This document shows positions 1-8,212 of a stretch of DNA of 49,212 nt, in pieces; the stretch's first letter is position 1, and every line of letters begins with the position of its first letter. Below the pieces are notes generated by a model. That model saw only the letters and a list, made by a program, of their open reading frames with translations, did no database searches and had not been told where the DNA came from. Source of the DNA: a bacterium (lineage in GTDB: Bacteria > Tectomicrobia > Entotheonellia > Entotheonellales > Entotheonellaceae). Made by a program: the position numbers and the translations under genes. Location: assembly GCA_027294925.1 (NCBI GenBank), contig JAPULM010000424.1, positions 1-49,212 on the forward strand, written 5' to 3'.

Positions 1-113
1 GAATAAGAAGGCATCTGATCAGAGCAACCTGTGCATTATGCCATCGAACAGTCCGCTATCTCACCCAACATCACCTATGCCACGGACGCGACATAAAAAT
101 AAACGCAACGAAC

Positions 114-142
114 ATTATAGGGCGTCGGAGCCGAGTTAGCAA
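114..142 (-). promoter_or_regulatory. Possible sigma70-type promoter facing left out of the window
   Basis: On the minus strand TTGCTA (137-142) and a perfect TATAAT (114-119) are separated by 17 bases. It would drive a gene lying beyond the left edge, divergent from the exported protein at 195. It is supported only by the hexamers and spacing. Confidence 0.35.
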
Positions 143-153
143 AACATAAGGGA

Positions 154-182
154 TTGGCATAGACAAGATAACCCTTTAAAAT
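154..182 (+). promoter_or_regulatory. Possible promoter of the orphan exported protein
   Basis: TTGGCA (154-159) and TAAAAT (177-182) are 17 bases apart on the plus strand. Transcription would begin a few bases before the ATG at 195, giving a very short leader if that start is used. Later in-frame ATGs at 222 and 270 would leave room for a normal leader. Confidence 0.35.
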
Positions 183-194
183 GCTCTTGTCAGT

Positions 195-1100
195 ATGTCT
201 CAAGAGGATCACGCTTTTCACATGCTTCTTCCTGGTAGGGATAAGACATCTCATGACGTCTATCGATTGATGTATAACCCAACCTCAAGCTCTACCTATG
301 GCGCGCTGTGTCCGAGAAGCATCTCAACAAAACTGCCGCTGTTTTTCATCCTGCTGCTATTGGGTCTACCTTGGAGCGCACAAGCAAGCAGTCGGACCCC
401 CATGCTACCTTGTAGCGGCTCCCCCAATCCTGCCTATGCGACAATTAACGCACCGCTTAATGTCAAGGTGTGGACGGCGGCGGACCTTCGGAAAATCTGG
501 GCGCCACCATCCTGTATGGGCTGGACAACGCGGCAAGCAAGCCTTTTAGTGGCAGGCGCGGGGCGCTTTCGACACATGGGCAATATAGAACATCTGCTGC
601 AGCGCCTTGCGGCGGTTTCAAACCTGACGACGATTCGCTATTGGTCAGTCTCTCGGAGGCGATGGAACAACCTGATTGACCAAGCCTATGCCCTCAGCAC
701 AAAGGACAAACATTCTCGACGGGCAGATTTTTCGCCGGCTGAATTACGTCCCGGCAACGATCTATACTTCTGGCAAGATGGAAGTAATCGATTAGAAACG
801 GCTGTCTACCGGCTGCATATGTTAACCCGGCAAGCGGATCGGCTCGTTTATGAAGTGGAAAACGCATCTCACGTTCGGCTACTCTTTGTCACGATGTTCC
901 AGCCAGCCGACCTGCAGGTGCAGTATGTGTTGGAGCGGGAATCTGCAACTATTTGGCGCTATTACAGCCTATTCCGCGCTAGCGGTGGCGCAAATCCGCT
1001 GGTCGCCCATCATAAGCGCTCCTACATCAACCGAACGGTGGCGATGTTTCGCTATCTGGCCGGCATGCCGACGGATCGGGAGCCACCCGCAGCACCTTGA
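195..1100 (+). CDS. Hypothetical exported protein, orphan
   Basis: A 301-residue protein that I do not recognise. Residues about 44-65 form a hydrophobic stretch (FFILLLLGLPWSAQA) ending in an AxA-like signal peptidase site. The start is probably downstream of the first ATG, since about 40 residues before a signal peptide is long; ATGs at 222 and 270 are in frame and no start has a convincing ribosome binding site. The mature part of about 235 residues is rich in Tyr, Trp and Arg, has no further membrane segment, and includes a block around DLYFWQDGSNRLETAVYRL. It stands alone on the plus strand, opposite the tRNA unit and the long minus-strand block. A periplasmic location is inferred; the function is unknown. 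Confidence 0.7.
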   Translation: MSQEDHAFHMLLPGRDKTSHDVYRLMYNPTSSSTYGALCPRSISTKLPLFFILLLLGLPWSAQASSRTPMLPCSGSPNPAYATINAPLNVKVWTAADLRKIWAPPSCMGWTTRQASLLVAGAGRFRHMGNIEHLLQRLAAVSNLTTIRYWSVSRRRWNNLIDQAYALSTKDKHSRRADFSPAELRPGNDLYFWQDGSNRLETAVYRLHMLTRQADRLVYEVENASHVRLLFVTMFQPADLQVQYVLERESATIWRYYSLFRASGGANPLVAHHKRSYINRTVAMFRYLAGMPTDREPPAAP

Positions 1101-1110
1101 ACATATGAGT

Positions 1111-1152
1111 AGAAAAAAGTTAAGGGATTGCACATGACATGCAATCCCTTAA
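1111..1152 (-). terminator. Rho-independent terminator of the tRNA-Val/tRNA-Asp unit
   Basis: A perfect 13-bp inverted repeat (TTAAGGGATTGCA at 1120-1132 and its complement at 1140-1152) with a 7-base loop is followed, on the minus strand, by CTTTTTTC. It begins five bases after the 3' end of tRNA-Asp. The plus-strand gene ending at 1100 runs into the same hairpin but has no T-run in its direction. Confidence 0.85.
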
Positions 1153-1156
1153 ACAG

Positions 1157-1231
1157 CGGGGCCGACGAGATTCGAACTCGCGACCTCCGGCGTGACAGGC
1201 CGGCGTTCTAACCATACTGAACTACGACCCC
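1157..1231 (-). tRNA. tRNA-Asp (GTC anticodon)
   Basis: The complement folds as a 75-nt cloverleaf. The acceptor stem GGGGTCG pairs with CGGCCCC, the D arm is GTTC/GAAC, the anticodon loop is CTGTCAC with anticodon GTC, the T arm contains GTTCGAAT, and the discriminator is G as expected for tRNA-Asp. The 3' CCA is not encoded. It follows tRNA-Val by 20 bases and is probably cut from the same transcript. Confidence 0.95.
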
Positions 1232-1251
1232 GTTTTGCACTGCCTCCGGTA

Positions 1252-1324
1252 TGGGCGGAACAGGGCTTGAACCTGTGACCCCCGGCTTGTAAGGCCGATG
1301 CTCTCCCAGCTGAGCTACCCGCCC
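1252..1324 (-). tRNA. tRNA-Val (TAC anticodon)
   Basis: The complement is a 73-nt cloverleaf starting GGGCGGGTAGCTCAG. The anticodon loop is CTTACAA with anticodon TAC, the T loop is GTTCAAGC, and the discriminator is A. CCA is not encoded. A clear promoter lies about 20 bases upstream (1345-1374), so this is the first gene of a two-tRNA unit. Confidence 0.95.
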
Positions 1325-1344
1325 AGATGCCGCGGACGTTCAGG

Positions 1345-1374
1345 ACTATAGCGAACAACCTGTGTGACTGTCAA
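1345..1374 (-). promoter_or_regulatory. Promoter of the tRNA-Val/tRNA-Asp unit
   Basis: Minus-strand TTGACA (1369-1374) and TATAGT (1345-1350) are separated by 18 bases. The expected start point falls about 10-15 bases before the mature 5' end of tRNA-Val. The same TTGACA/TATAGT pair with the same 18-base spacer occurs at the mraZ promoter, so it probably represents this organism's strong housekeeping promoter. Confidence 0.8.
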
Positions 1375-1567
1375 GCCAAAACAACGCACCTCAGCAGCCA
1401 TTTCTTAGACTCGGCTTTTCGCTTTCTTGCACCCCACCCTTCAACGCAGAAAGTCCGGCAGGATAAGCTGTCTTGAGGGGCTGTTTAAAATCCGTTGCGC
1501 AAGGAATGTTAGGTTGCGCAATGCTTAACCTAAATCACAAAAGATTGCAAAGAAATAACGTTGTGGC

Positions 1568-2605
1568 TCAGGCAAATAGCGCATCAATTGCCTTAGTAGT
1601 GGGTGGCATCGCCGTTCCTACTTCCGTAACAATACCACGGATATAGCGCGCCGGTGTGACATCAAAAGCAGGGTTCTCCACTTCGACCTCAGGGGCGGCG
1701 ATACGCTGCGCGCCAACCATACGAACCTCATCACCGTGACGCTGTTCAATAGGTATCTCAGCCCCGCTGGCCAACGACCGGTCAATGGTAGAGAGCGGCG
1801 CCGCGACATAAAACGGGATATTATGCTCTTTGGCCAGAATAGCCAGGCTGTAGGTACCAATCTTGTTTGCCGCATCGCCATTGGCAGCAATCCGATCGGC
1901 GCCAACCATGACCAGGTCCACCCGCCCCTGACTCATAAAATAGCCAGCCATATTGTCGGTGATCAGCGTCACCGGAATCTGGTCGCGTTGTAACTCCCAG
2001 GTGGTCAGGCGCGCACCTTGTAAAAACGGCCGTGTTTCATCAGCTAATACCTGTACCTGACGGCCGGCAAAATGCGCCGCCCGAATAACGCCGAGGGCGG
2101 TCCCATAACCGGCAGTCGCCAGGGCGCCGGCATTGCAGTGGGTCAAAATCGTACTATTCTCCGGCAGCAAGGCTAATCCATGTTGGCCGATGCGGCGGTT
2201 AATCTGAATATCTTCCTGTAATAGGCGATGCGCTTCAGCCGTCAAGGCGCCTTGCAGTTGGGCAAGCGGCGTATCTTGGTGTTGACGCACACAGGCACGC
2301 ATGCGCTCGATGGCCCAGAACAGGTTGACCGCTGTTGGGCGCGTTCGCGCCATCGTCGTACAGATGGCTTCGAACTGTTCGGCGAAGGCATCGTCTGTGG
2401 CGATCTGACCGACGCCTAGCGCAATGCCGGCGCCGGCAGTCACGCCAATAGCCGGCGCGCCACGTACCACCATGGTGGTAATGGCGTCGGCAACCTCGTG
2501 GTAGGTGTGACAGTCGACGTACGTTTCGATTAACGGCAGCTTACGCTGATCAATCAAACGCACACAGCCCGGTAACAGCTCAATCGTTTTGATGACGGAT
2601 TCCAT
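1568..2605 (-). CDS. mtnA: Methylthioribose-1-phosphate isomerase
   Basis: 345 residues, full length for MtnA (eIF2B-alpha-like isomerase family). It converts 5-methylthioribose 1-phosphate to the ribulose form in methionine salvage. Visible motifs are RGAPAIG (48-54), [18 protein letters not shown] with the catalytic Cys157, [12 protein letters not shown] (189-200) and [11 protein letters not shown] with the catalytic Asp237. It is the last gene of the long minus-strand block, 23 bases after the DUF167 gene, and looks like a functionally unrelated passenger. A nucleoside phosphorylase, a possible partner in thio-nucleoside salvage, lies 35 kb away at 37853. The closely related aliphatic ribose-1,5-bisphosphate isomerases are the main alternative, but the motifs fit MtnA well. 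Confidence 0.93.
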   Translation of the reverse strand: MESVIKTIELLPGCVRLIDQRKLPLIETYVDCHTYHEVADAITTMVVRGAPAIGVTAGAGIALGVGQIATDDAFAEQFEAICTTMARTRPTAVNLFWAIERMRACVRQHQDTPLAQLQGALTAEAHRLLQEDIQINRRIGQHGLALLPENSTILTHCNAGALATAGYGTALGVIRAAHFAGRQVQVLADETRPFLQGARLTTWELQRDQIPVTLITDNMAGYFMSQGRVDLVMVGADRIAANGDAANKIGTYSLAILAKEHNIPFYVAAPLSTIDRSLASGAEIPIEQRHGDEVRMVGAQRIAAPEVEVENPAFDVTPARYIRGIVTEVGTAMPPTTKAIDALFA

Positions 2606-2628
2606 ACTCGGCTCAATCTTGTGTCTGT

Positions 2629-2880
2629 TCAGGAGATCTTGGCAACCACTTCCGCAGGCGTCAATCCCGTAACATGAATCAGTTTATCGCGGCTTTTTGC
2701 CCCGGCTTCGATGCGCACCTGGGCCCGACGCACGCCAAAGCTTTTGGCAAGAAAAGCAATACAGGCGGCGTTGGCGGCGCCATCAACCGGCGGGGCAGTC
2801 AAGCGGATGCGGAGCTGATCGCCATGCACACCCTCAAGGCGGTTACGGCTGGCGCGCGGCTGCACTCGGATACGCAACAA
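2629..2880 (-). CDS. DUF167 (YggU) family protein
   Basis: A small conserved protein of the DUF167/YggU family; biochemical role unknown. The family core is plain: [13 protein letters not shown], then [17 protein letters not shown], then [23 protein letters not shown]. The start is a problem. The only canonical codons are TTGs at 2880 and 2877, which cut the usual N-terminal strand. In-frame coding-like sequence ([17 protein letters not shown]) continues upstream to an ATT at 2926-2928. That ATT overlaps the proC stop and sits 4-10 bases after GAGGGG; starting there gives 99 residues, the family's normal size. The order yggS-proC-(yggT)-DUF167 is common; yggT is absent here. Confidence 0.85.
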   Translation of the reverse strand: MLRIRVQPRASRNRLEGVHGDQLRIRLTAPPVDGAANAACIAFLAKSFGVRRAQVRIEAGAKSRDKLIHVTGLTPAEVVAKIS

Positions 2881-2923
2881 GACACCATCGCCGGTTACTT
2901 GCAGAAATTCAGGATACGCAGCA

Positions 2924-3748
2924 CTAATGATCTTCCCCTCGCCCCAGAGCAGCGGAGCGCTCGGTGGCCCGCCGCACCGCTTCCATCATTAAGCCACGCA
3001 GCCCCCCATTTTCCAGGGCATGCATGCCGGCGATAGTGGTACCGGCCGGCGATGTTACCATATCCTTCAACTCACCCGGATGTTTCCCTGTTTCAAGCAC
3101 CATTTTAGCAGCGCCCAGAACCGTTTGAGCCGCCAAGACAGTGGCTATCGGACGCGTCAGTCCAGCCAGCACGCCACCATCCGACAAGCCTTCAATGAAC
3201 GCAAAAACGAACGCCGGACCGCTGCCGCTGAGACCGGTGACGGCATCCATCATATCATCCCCGACCACCACTGAGCGACCAACCGCATTGAAGATCTGCT
3301 CAACCAAGGCTACGTCTTCTGCAGTCGTCGCTTGTCCTGGTGAAATCCCCGCCGCCCCACTCAGTACCAAGGCCGGCGTATTGGGCATCACTCGCACCAC
3401 CCGGTTGCCCGCTCCGAGTGCATCCTGCAACGTCTGTAAGGTAACGCCAGCAGCAATCGAGATAATCAGTTTATCTTGTGTCATAACCGCCGCAATACCC
3501 GCCAGTACACCTGACATCACCTGTGGTTTGACAGCTAACACCACCACATCGCTCCCTTGCACCGCCTGCGCATTATCATCCGACACCACAATGCCATAGG
3601 TCGCTGCGAGGTATTGGCGGCGTTCAGTCAGCACATCCGTCGCTGTAATCCGGCTGGGATCAACCGACAATCCACTAAGCAGACCCTTCAGCAAGGCTTC
3701 GGCCATGTTACCGCCGCCGATGAAGGCAAACCGTAAGTTGTCAAGCAT
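2924..3748 (-). CDS. proC: Pyrroline-5-carboxylate reductase
   Basis: 274 residues from an ATG at 3748, which overlaps the end of yggS by 8 bases; longer upstream readings are inside yggS. ProC performs the last step of proline synthesis, NAD(P)H-dependent reduction of pyrroline-5-carboxylate. The N-terminal Rossmann motif FIGGGNMAEALLKGL begins about residue 7. VLAVKPQ, VVRVMPNTPALV and the C-terminal family signature GLSGSGPAFVF with DMVTSPAGTTIAGMHALE are all present. It is translationally coupled to yggS, a widespread pairing. Confidence 0.95.
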   Translation of the reverse strand: MLDNLRFAFIGGGNMAEALLKGLLSGLSVDPSRITATDVLTERRQYLAATYGIVVSDDNAQAVQGSDVVVLAVKPQVMSGVLAGIAAVMTQDKLIISIAAGVTLQTLQDALGAGNRVVRVMPNTPALVLSGAAGISPGQATTAEDVALVEQIFNAVGRSVVVGDDMMDAVTGLSGSGPAFVFAFIEGLSDGGVLAGLTRPIATVLAAQTVLGAAKMVLETGKHPGELKDMVTSPAGTTIAGMHALENGGLRGLMMEAVRRATERSAALGRGEDH

Positions 3749-4511
3749 TGCTGGATTCCTTAGATTCAGACGCATGATGCGGAAGTGTTGGACGCGGACC
3801 AAAGATCGCCGTACCAACCCGTACCAGCGTCGCCCCTTCCTCGATAGCGACTTCAAAGTCAGCCGTCATGCCCATCGACAGTTCAGAAAAGTCATGCTTG
3901 TCAAAGCCTTCACGCATCAAGCGCTGACGCAAGTCGCAGAGCGCCTGATAGAACGGTCTGGCCTCCTCCGGCGTCGGTGTCGGCGGTGGAATGGTCATCA
4001 AGCCCTGGATATGTATATGGGTCAGCGGCGCCAGTTTTTCGACCTCTTGCAGCAAGATCTCAGGCTGAAAACCGCTTTTACTCGTCTCACCGCCGATATT
4101 CACTTCCAGCAACACCGGCATACAGCGATCTAGACGTTGGCCGCGGCGGTCAATCTCCTGGGCCAATTGCAGACGATCAACGGCATGCACCATGTCAAAC
4201 AAATCAAAGATGTAGCGCACCTTGTTACGCTGCAAAGCGCCAATCATGTGCCAAGCGACACCCTCACCGCCTAGCTGGCCGATCTTACGGCGCGCCTCCT
4301 GTAGATAATTCTCTCCGATGATGTCAACACCAGCGGCAATAGCGGCACGAATTCGGGCTGTATCCACCGTTTTCGCTGCAGCCACCAAGCGCACCTCAGC
4401 AGGATCACGTCCGACCCGTTCAGCCGCCTGCCGCATACGCTCTCGCACACGCGCCACATTTTTCGCTACGGAAAGGACTTTATCGTCTTGATAGGATTCG
4501 GTCTGAAGCAT
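3741..4511 (-). CDS. Pyridoxal phosphate homeostasis protein (YggS/PLPBP family)
   Basis: 256 residues from the ATG at 4511, which is preceded by GGGGGGAGTT; an upstream GTG would add 12 residues without a binding site. The family is a single-domain PLP-binding TIM barrel that buffers PLP rather than catalysing a known reaction. Seen here are LVAAAKTVDTARIRAAIAAG with the Schiff-base lysine, IGENYLQEA, WHMIGALQRNKVR, VNIGGETSKSGF, GLMTIPPP and the phosphate-binding end ELSMGMTADFEVAIEEGATLVRVGTAIFG. A copy of the 97-bp structured repeat ends 27 bases before the start codon, so its expression may be subject to the same control as ftsZ. Confidence 0.93.
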   Translation of the reverse strand: MLQTESYQDDKVLSVAKNVARVRERMRQAAERVGRDPAEVRLVAAAKTVDTARIRAAIAAGVDIIGENYLQEARRKIGQLGGEGVAWHMIGALQRNKVRYIFDLFDMVHAVDRLQLAQEIDRRGQRLDRCMPVLLEVNIGGETSKSGFQPEILLQEVEKLAPLTHIHIQGLMTIPPPTPTPEEARPFYQALCDLRQRLMREGFDKHDFSELSMGMTADFEVAIEEGATLVRVGTAIFGPRPTLPHHASESKESSNA

Positions 4512-4538
4512 AACTCCCCCCGTTACAACGCGCACGGC

Positions 4539-4634
4539 GTACCACAATTACCCTGCCGATTTGGCAAAGCAGCGCCTATTGCTTATAAAGGCTACAACGC
4601 TTGAAAAACCTCGGGAACTTCTGCTCGGCTGTAC
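4539..4634 (-). repeat. 97-bp dispersed structured repeat (R1), copy A, upstream of yggS
   Basis: 96 bp with GTAC at both ends. On the minus strand it contains GCAGAAGTTCCCGAG near its 5' end and the hairpin CTTTGCC-AAATC-GGCAGGG near its 3' end, followed by TAATTG. It aligns along its whole length with copies at 6763-6860, 20696-20792 and 23545-23642. The stem bases differ between copies but pairing is kept, with a 5-base loop every time. It lies 27 bases before the yggS ATG in the same orientation as the gene. Confidence 0.75.
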
Positions 4635-4731
4635 GAGGATATTTACCGAGAGGATTTCATGTATAGCAAGTTAACTTACAAACCGCAATCAAAAATCGGT
4701 CGATGAGGTACGACTTATGACGAGAGAGAAT

Positions 4732-5547
4732 TTAAACAGGTAAGAGAGCGGCAATACCCATGCCGCGCCCGGCTTCTTCGCCTTCCGCGCGGTGTGAATA
4801 TAACTGCTGCTGGTGACACGCGGTACAGATATTAGCAGCCTCGATGTGGGTAGTCGGTATGCCGCCAGCGATGAGCTGGGCTTGGTTGGCCGCTGTTAAA
4901 TCCATCACCCAATGCTGTGCACCGCAAGGTGTGAAGAAGTCCCGCCAATCCAGAAAACGCGCCTGGAACGGGTTAACTGCCCTAGCATCCAAGCGGTAAC
5001 AACAGGCGCCAATCGCCGGCCCTAAAATGGCATATAGTTGATTGGGCGCCGCACCAACCTGATCCCGTATCACGTTGAGCACACGAGAGATGATACGGTG
5101 GTAGGTTCCCATGCGGCCGGCATGAATCAGCGCCAACACCGGAGGGTCGAAACCATATACAACGATGGGAAGACAATCCGCCACCAAAACACCAAGCGGC
5201 GTCGCCGGCAAGGTGGTCACCAAGGCATCCGCCTGTACACCGTGCAATCCCCGTTGCACGGCCTCTGCGTCCACAACACACACCTGGTTGCCATGCACCT
5301 GCCGCACGGCATGCAATACCGTACCCCCCAACCCCATGGCCTGCAGAACATGCTGACGGTTGGCCTCTACCTCAGCTCGTCGTCCACGATCAAAACTCAA
5401 GTTCAAGGCACAACGCCCGGACGTTCCTGCATAACGTAGTGTAAAAGCACAACGGAGCCGTAAGTGCGCCCTGAGCGCTACAGGCTCAAGATAGGCAACA
5501 TCAGACGTTGTGTGCCGGATAAAACGGCCGTTGTGAACCGCCTGCAT
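4732..5547 (-). CDS. pgeF: Purine nucleoside phosphorylase / polyphenol oxidase-type YfiH (PgeF) family protein
   Basis: 271 residues from the ATG at 5547, preceded by GGGGAG; longer frames overlap ftsZ. The DUF152/YfiH family (LACC1-related) contains zinc-dependent purine nucleoside phosphorylases/adenosine deaminases, and E. coli YfiH also edits peptidoglycan precursors. The zinc-site residues are visible: RQVHGNQV, VADCLPIVVY and LIHAGRMGTYHRI (the last is usually HAGWRG). GPAIGACCY and ICTACH follow. It sits immediately after ftsZ, a conserved arrangement that fits a quality-control role in wall synthesis. Copy A of the R1 repeat lies in its 3' spacer. Confidence 0.88.
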   Translation of the reverse strand: MQAVHNGRFIRHTTSDVAYLEPVALRAHLRLRCAFTLRYAGTSGRCALNLSFDRGRRAEVEANRQHVLQAMGLGGTVLHAVRQVHGNQVCVVDAEAVQRGLHGVQADALVTTLPATPLGVLVADCLPIVVYGFDPPVLALIHAGRMGTYHRIISRVLNVIRDQVGAAPNQLYAILGPAIGACCYRLDARAVNPFQARFLDWRDFFTPCGAQHWVMDLTAANQAQLIAGGIPTTHIEAANICTACHQQQLYSHRAEGEEAGRGMGIAALLPV

Positions 5548-5572
5548 GGTGAACGACTCCCCACAAACGCCC

Positions 5573-6736
5573 TTAACGCACCAAGCGACGTACAAAGGTG
5601 GGAACATCCAAACGGCGCCCACGCGGCTCTTGGGCGGGCGCTGCATGCACCGTTTCTTCATCTTTAAAATCCGACACCGCGGCCGCTACGTCGTCCACAT
5701 CAAAAACGGGGCGTGCCTGTCGAGCTTGCCACGGGTGCGTGGCCATGGGCCTATCGGTTCGCGGCTCTACCCGTTGGAAGCCGGTGGCAATCAAGGTGAT
5801 CCTCAGCTCATCCGCCATCCGTTCATCAATCACCGCGCCAAAGATAATTTGAGCATCCTCATGAGCCGATTCGCGTATAATGGCAACGGCATCGTTAATC
5901 TCGTGCAAGCCCATATCCGGACCACCTGTCACATTAATCAACACGGCGCGCGCGCCACTAATCGAGGATTCCTCCAATAAGGGACTGGATGTCGCTTGAT
6001 GCGCGGCTTCCATAGCCCGTTTCTCCCCTTGCGCAAATCCCGTACCCATAATCGCCAGGCCCATACCGCACATAACGGTCTGGACATCCGCGAAATCCAG
6101 ATTCACAATGCCAGGGATCGTGATCAGATCGGCAATGCCCTGTACAGCCTGGCGCAAAACATCGTCAGCGACGACAAACGCATCGCGTAACGAGGTATTG
6201 CGATCGACAACCTGCAACAGGCGCTGGTTCGGAATGGTAATCAGCGTGTCCACACTGGCGCGCAAGGCTTGTAAGCCCTCCTCGGCTTGCTGCCTACGTT
6301 TTCTACCTTCAAAATCAAATGGTTTGGTTACCACAGCAATGCTCAGACAGCCTTGCTCCTTAGCAAGATTCGCCACCACCGGCGCCGCTCCAGTGCCAGT
6401 ACCGCCCCCCATACCAGCGGTGATGAACACCATGTCAGCACCGCTCAAAACGCTGACCAACTGCTCCCGGTCCTCTTCAGCCGCCTGCCGTCCGATGTCG
6501 GGATTTGCCCCAGCCCCCAGCCCCTTGGTCAACTCTGCGCCAATCTGCAGGCGCAACGGTGCCACCGTTGAATTCAGAGCCTGCACGTCCGTATTTGCCG
6601 TTATGAACTCAACCCCTGTAACGCCCGCTTCAATCATGTTATTGACGGCATTACCTCCAGCGCCGCCAAGGCCGAACACCTTGATATTGGCTCCGATATG
6701 CCCACTTTCAGAAAATTGAATACGATTTTCTTCCAT
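5573..6736 (-). CDS. ftsZ: Cell division GTPase FtsZ
   Basis: 387 residues, full length. FtsZ is the tubulin homologue that forms the Z ring. The GTP-binding loop [14 protein letters not shown] (21-34), the tubulin signature GGGTGTG (110-116) and the T7-loop NLDFAD (213-218) are intact. A variable linker leads to the C-terminal peptide [11 protein letters not shown], which binds FtsA and other partners. GAAGGGG precedes the ATG. Copy B of the R1 repeat fills almost all of the ftsA-ftsZ spacer and ends 26 bases before this start, so it lies within the ftsZ leader. Confidence 0.98.
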   Translation of the reverse strand: MEENRIQFSESGHIGANIKVFGLGGAGGNAVNNMIEAGVTGVEFITANTDVQALNSTVAPLRLQIGAELTKGLGAGANPDIGRQAAEEDREQLVSVLSGADMVFITAGMGGGTGTGAAPVVANLAKEQGCLSIAVVTKPFDFEGRKRRQQAEEGLQALRASVDTLITIPNQRLLQVVDRNTSLRDAFVVADDVLRQAVQGIADLITIPGIVNLDFADVQTVMCGMGLAIMGTGFAQGEKRAMEAAHQATSSPLLEESSISGARAVLINVTGGPDMGLHEINDAVAIIRESAHEDAQIIFGAVIDERMADELRITLIATGFQRVEPRTDRPMATHPWQARQARPVFDVDDVAAAVSDFKDEETVHAAPAQEPRGRRLDVPTFVRRLVR

Positions 6737-6762
6737 CCTCTGACCCCTTCCTCTGGTACTGC

Positions 6763-6860
6763 GTAGCGCAATTACCCCGCCGGTTTGGCAGGGTAACGTC
6801 TATTGATTCCAAAGGGAACCCGACGTCTGGAAACGCTCAAGGACTTCTGCCCGGCTATAC
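6763..6860 (-). repeat. 97-bp dispersed structured repeat (R1), copy B, between ftsA and ftsZ
   Basis: 98 bp. The first base on the minus strand is the last base of the ftsA TAG stop, and the far end lies 26 bases before the ftsZ ATG. It carries GGGCAGAAGTCCTTGAGCG, an inner ACGTC/GACGT pairing and an 8-bp hairpin ACCCTGCC-AAACC-GGCGGGGT. Of the four copies this one has the longest perfect 3' hairpin. It replaces the usual short ftsA-ftsZ junction. Confidence 0.75.
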
Positions 6861-8098
6861 TAGACAAGAAATTCCCCGAACCAATCGCGCATGCGATGAT
6901 AAATCTTGGCAAACAGATGCTCGTCGCTAAACTTATGGGGATGACCGTACGGATGCTGTTTGATACCATATTGCAACAGCCCAACGCCAGTCGCATACAT
7001 CGGGTTATCGACCAAACCCGCCAAACCGCCAATACCAATCGGGACACCGCAACGCACCGGCAGATGAAAGACCTCCCGGGCCAATTCAACAATACCTTGT
7101 AGCAGCGCCGTGCCGCCCGTCAGAACAACGCCCGAAGGCGTTCCCTTAGTATAGCTACTCTGCATGACCTCACGCCGAGCCATCTGAAAAAGTTCCTCCA
7201 CACGTGGCTCGATAATATCAAACAAATCCAGACACCCAATGGTCTGTGGATGACGATCCGTCATCCCCTTCACCTCCACCGTCTGTTGGCTATCGACCAA
7301 GGGCCGGTATGTACACCCTTGGGCCTTTTTCAGGAGTTCGGCTTCCGGCCCTAATAGGCCTAATCCGTAGGCCAAATCATTCGTAATATGGTTGCCGCCG
7401 ACCGCCAAAACAGCCGTGTGTTTCACACTCCCACCGGCAAATAGGGCGATGTCTGTCGTTCCACCACCGATATCGACGACCACCGCTCCAAGCTCACGTT
7501 CGTCCGGGGTTAACGTCGCCTCGGCTGAAGCAAGCTGCTCCAAAATAATGTCTTCCACTTCCAAACCAGCTTTATGCACACATTTGACGAGATTGTGGGC
7601 AGAAGCGACGGCGGCCGTCACAATGTGAACGCGCGCCTCTAAACGCCGGCCGGACATGCCAAGTGGGTCCAGAATACCGTCCTGGTCATCAACCAGATAC
7701 TCCTGCGGCAAAACGTGAATCACCTCACGATCCATGGGTAGCGACACAGCCCGAGCCGCGTCAATAACCTGGTTGACTTCTCGCAAGGTGATCTCCTGGC
7801 CTTTGACCGCAATGATGCCAGTGCTATTTATGCCCGTAATGTGGCCGCCTGCAATGCCGATAACAGCTGAGGTAATATCAACCCCAGCCATAAGTTGCGC
7901 CTCATCAACTGCTTGTCGAATCGATTCGACCGTGCTGTCGATGTTAATCACCACGCCTTTCCTAAGGCCGTGCGATGGCTGAGAACCCACGCCAAGCACC
8001 TCTAACATCCCATCATCCTGGAGTTCGCCAATAATCGCGCAGACTTTGGTAGTGCCAATATCGAGACCGGCAACAATGTTCTGCCCCTTACGACGCAT
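6860..8098 (-). CDS. ftsA: Cell division protein FtsA
   Basis: 412 residues from the ATG at 8098, preceded by AGGAGGG; the frame remains open upstream but without a better start. FtsA is an actin-like ATPase that tethers FtsZ to the membrane and activates septal synthesis. The phosphate-1 motif GLDIGTTKVCAIIGE is near residue 12. VVDIGGGTTDIALF (phosphate 2) and GVVLTGGTALLQGIVELA (adenosine motif) follow, and HVLPQEYLVDDQDGI lies in the family-specific 1C region. The C-terminus FAKIYHRMRDWFGEFLV is the amphipathic membrane-targeting helix. Downstream, R1 copy B starts at the stop codon. Confidence 0.96.
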   Translation of the reverse strand: MRRKGQNIVAGLDIGTTKVCAIIGELQDDGMLEVLGVGSQPSHGLRKGVVINIDSTVESIRQAVDEAQLMAGVDITSAVIGIAGGHITGINSTGIIAVKGQEITLREVNQVIDAARAVSLPMDREVIHVLPQEYLVDDQDGILDPLGMSGRRLEARVHIVTAAVASAHNLVKCVHKAGLEVEDIILEQLASAEATLTPDERELGAVVVDIGGGTTDIALFAGGSVKHTAVLAVGGNHITNDLAYGLGLLGPEAELLKKAQGCTYRPLVDSQQTVEVKGMTDRHPQTIGCLDLFDIIEPRVEELFQMARREVMQSSYTKGTPSGVVLTGGTALLQGIVELAREVFHLPVRCGVPIGIGGLAGLVDNPMYATGVGLLQYGIKQHPYGHPHKFSDEHLFAKIYHRMRDWFGEFLV

Positions 8099-8212
8099 TT
8101 TATGTTCCCTCCTTTTTATTGATCCAAATAGCCTTAAGTACCCGGGCATATAAAAAATTTCCCTGCCAAAGGAAGTGAGGCCCATAAGTCCCAAGAACTC
8201 TTGTTCGCCGCT

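Noticed and set aside
1149..1358. 69-codon ORF on the minus strand
   Set aside because: It runs through tRNA-Val and tRNA-Asp and is a by-product of their sequences.
8099..8212. Fifth R1 copy in the ftsQ-ftsA spacer
   Set aside because: It contains GGCAGGG and a short TTCC/GGAA pairing, but the rest does not align with the repeat and the ends lack GTAC.
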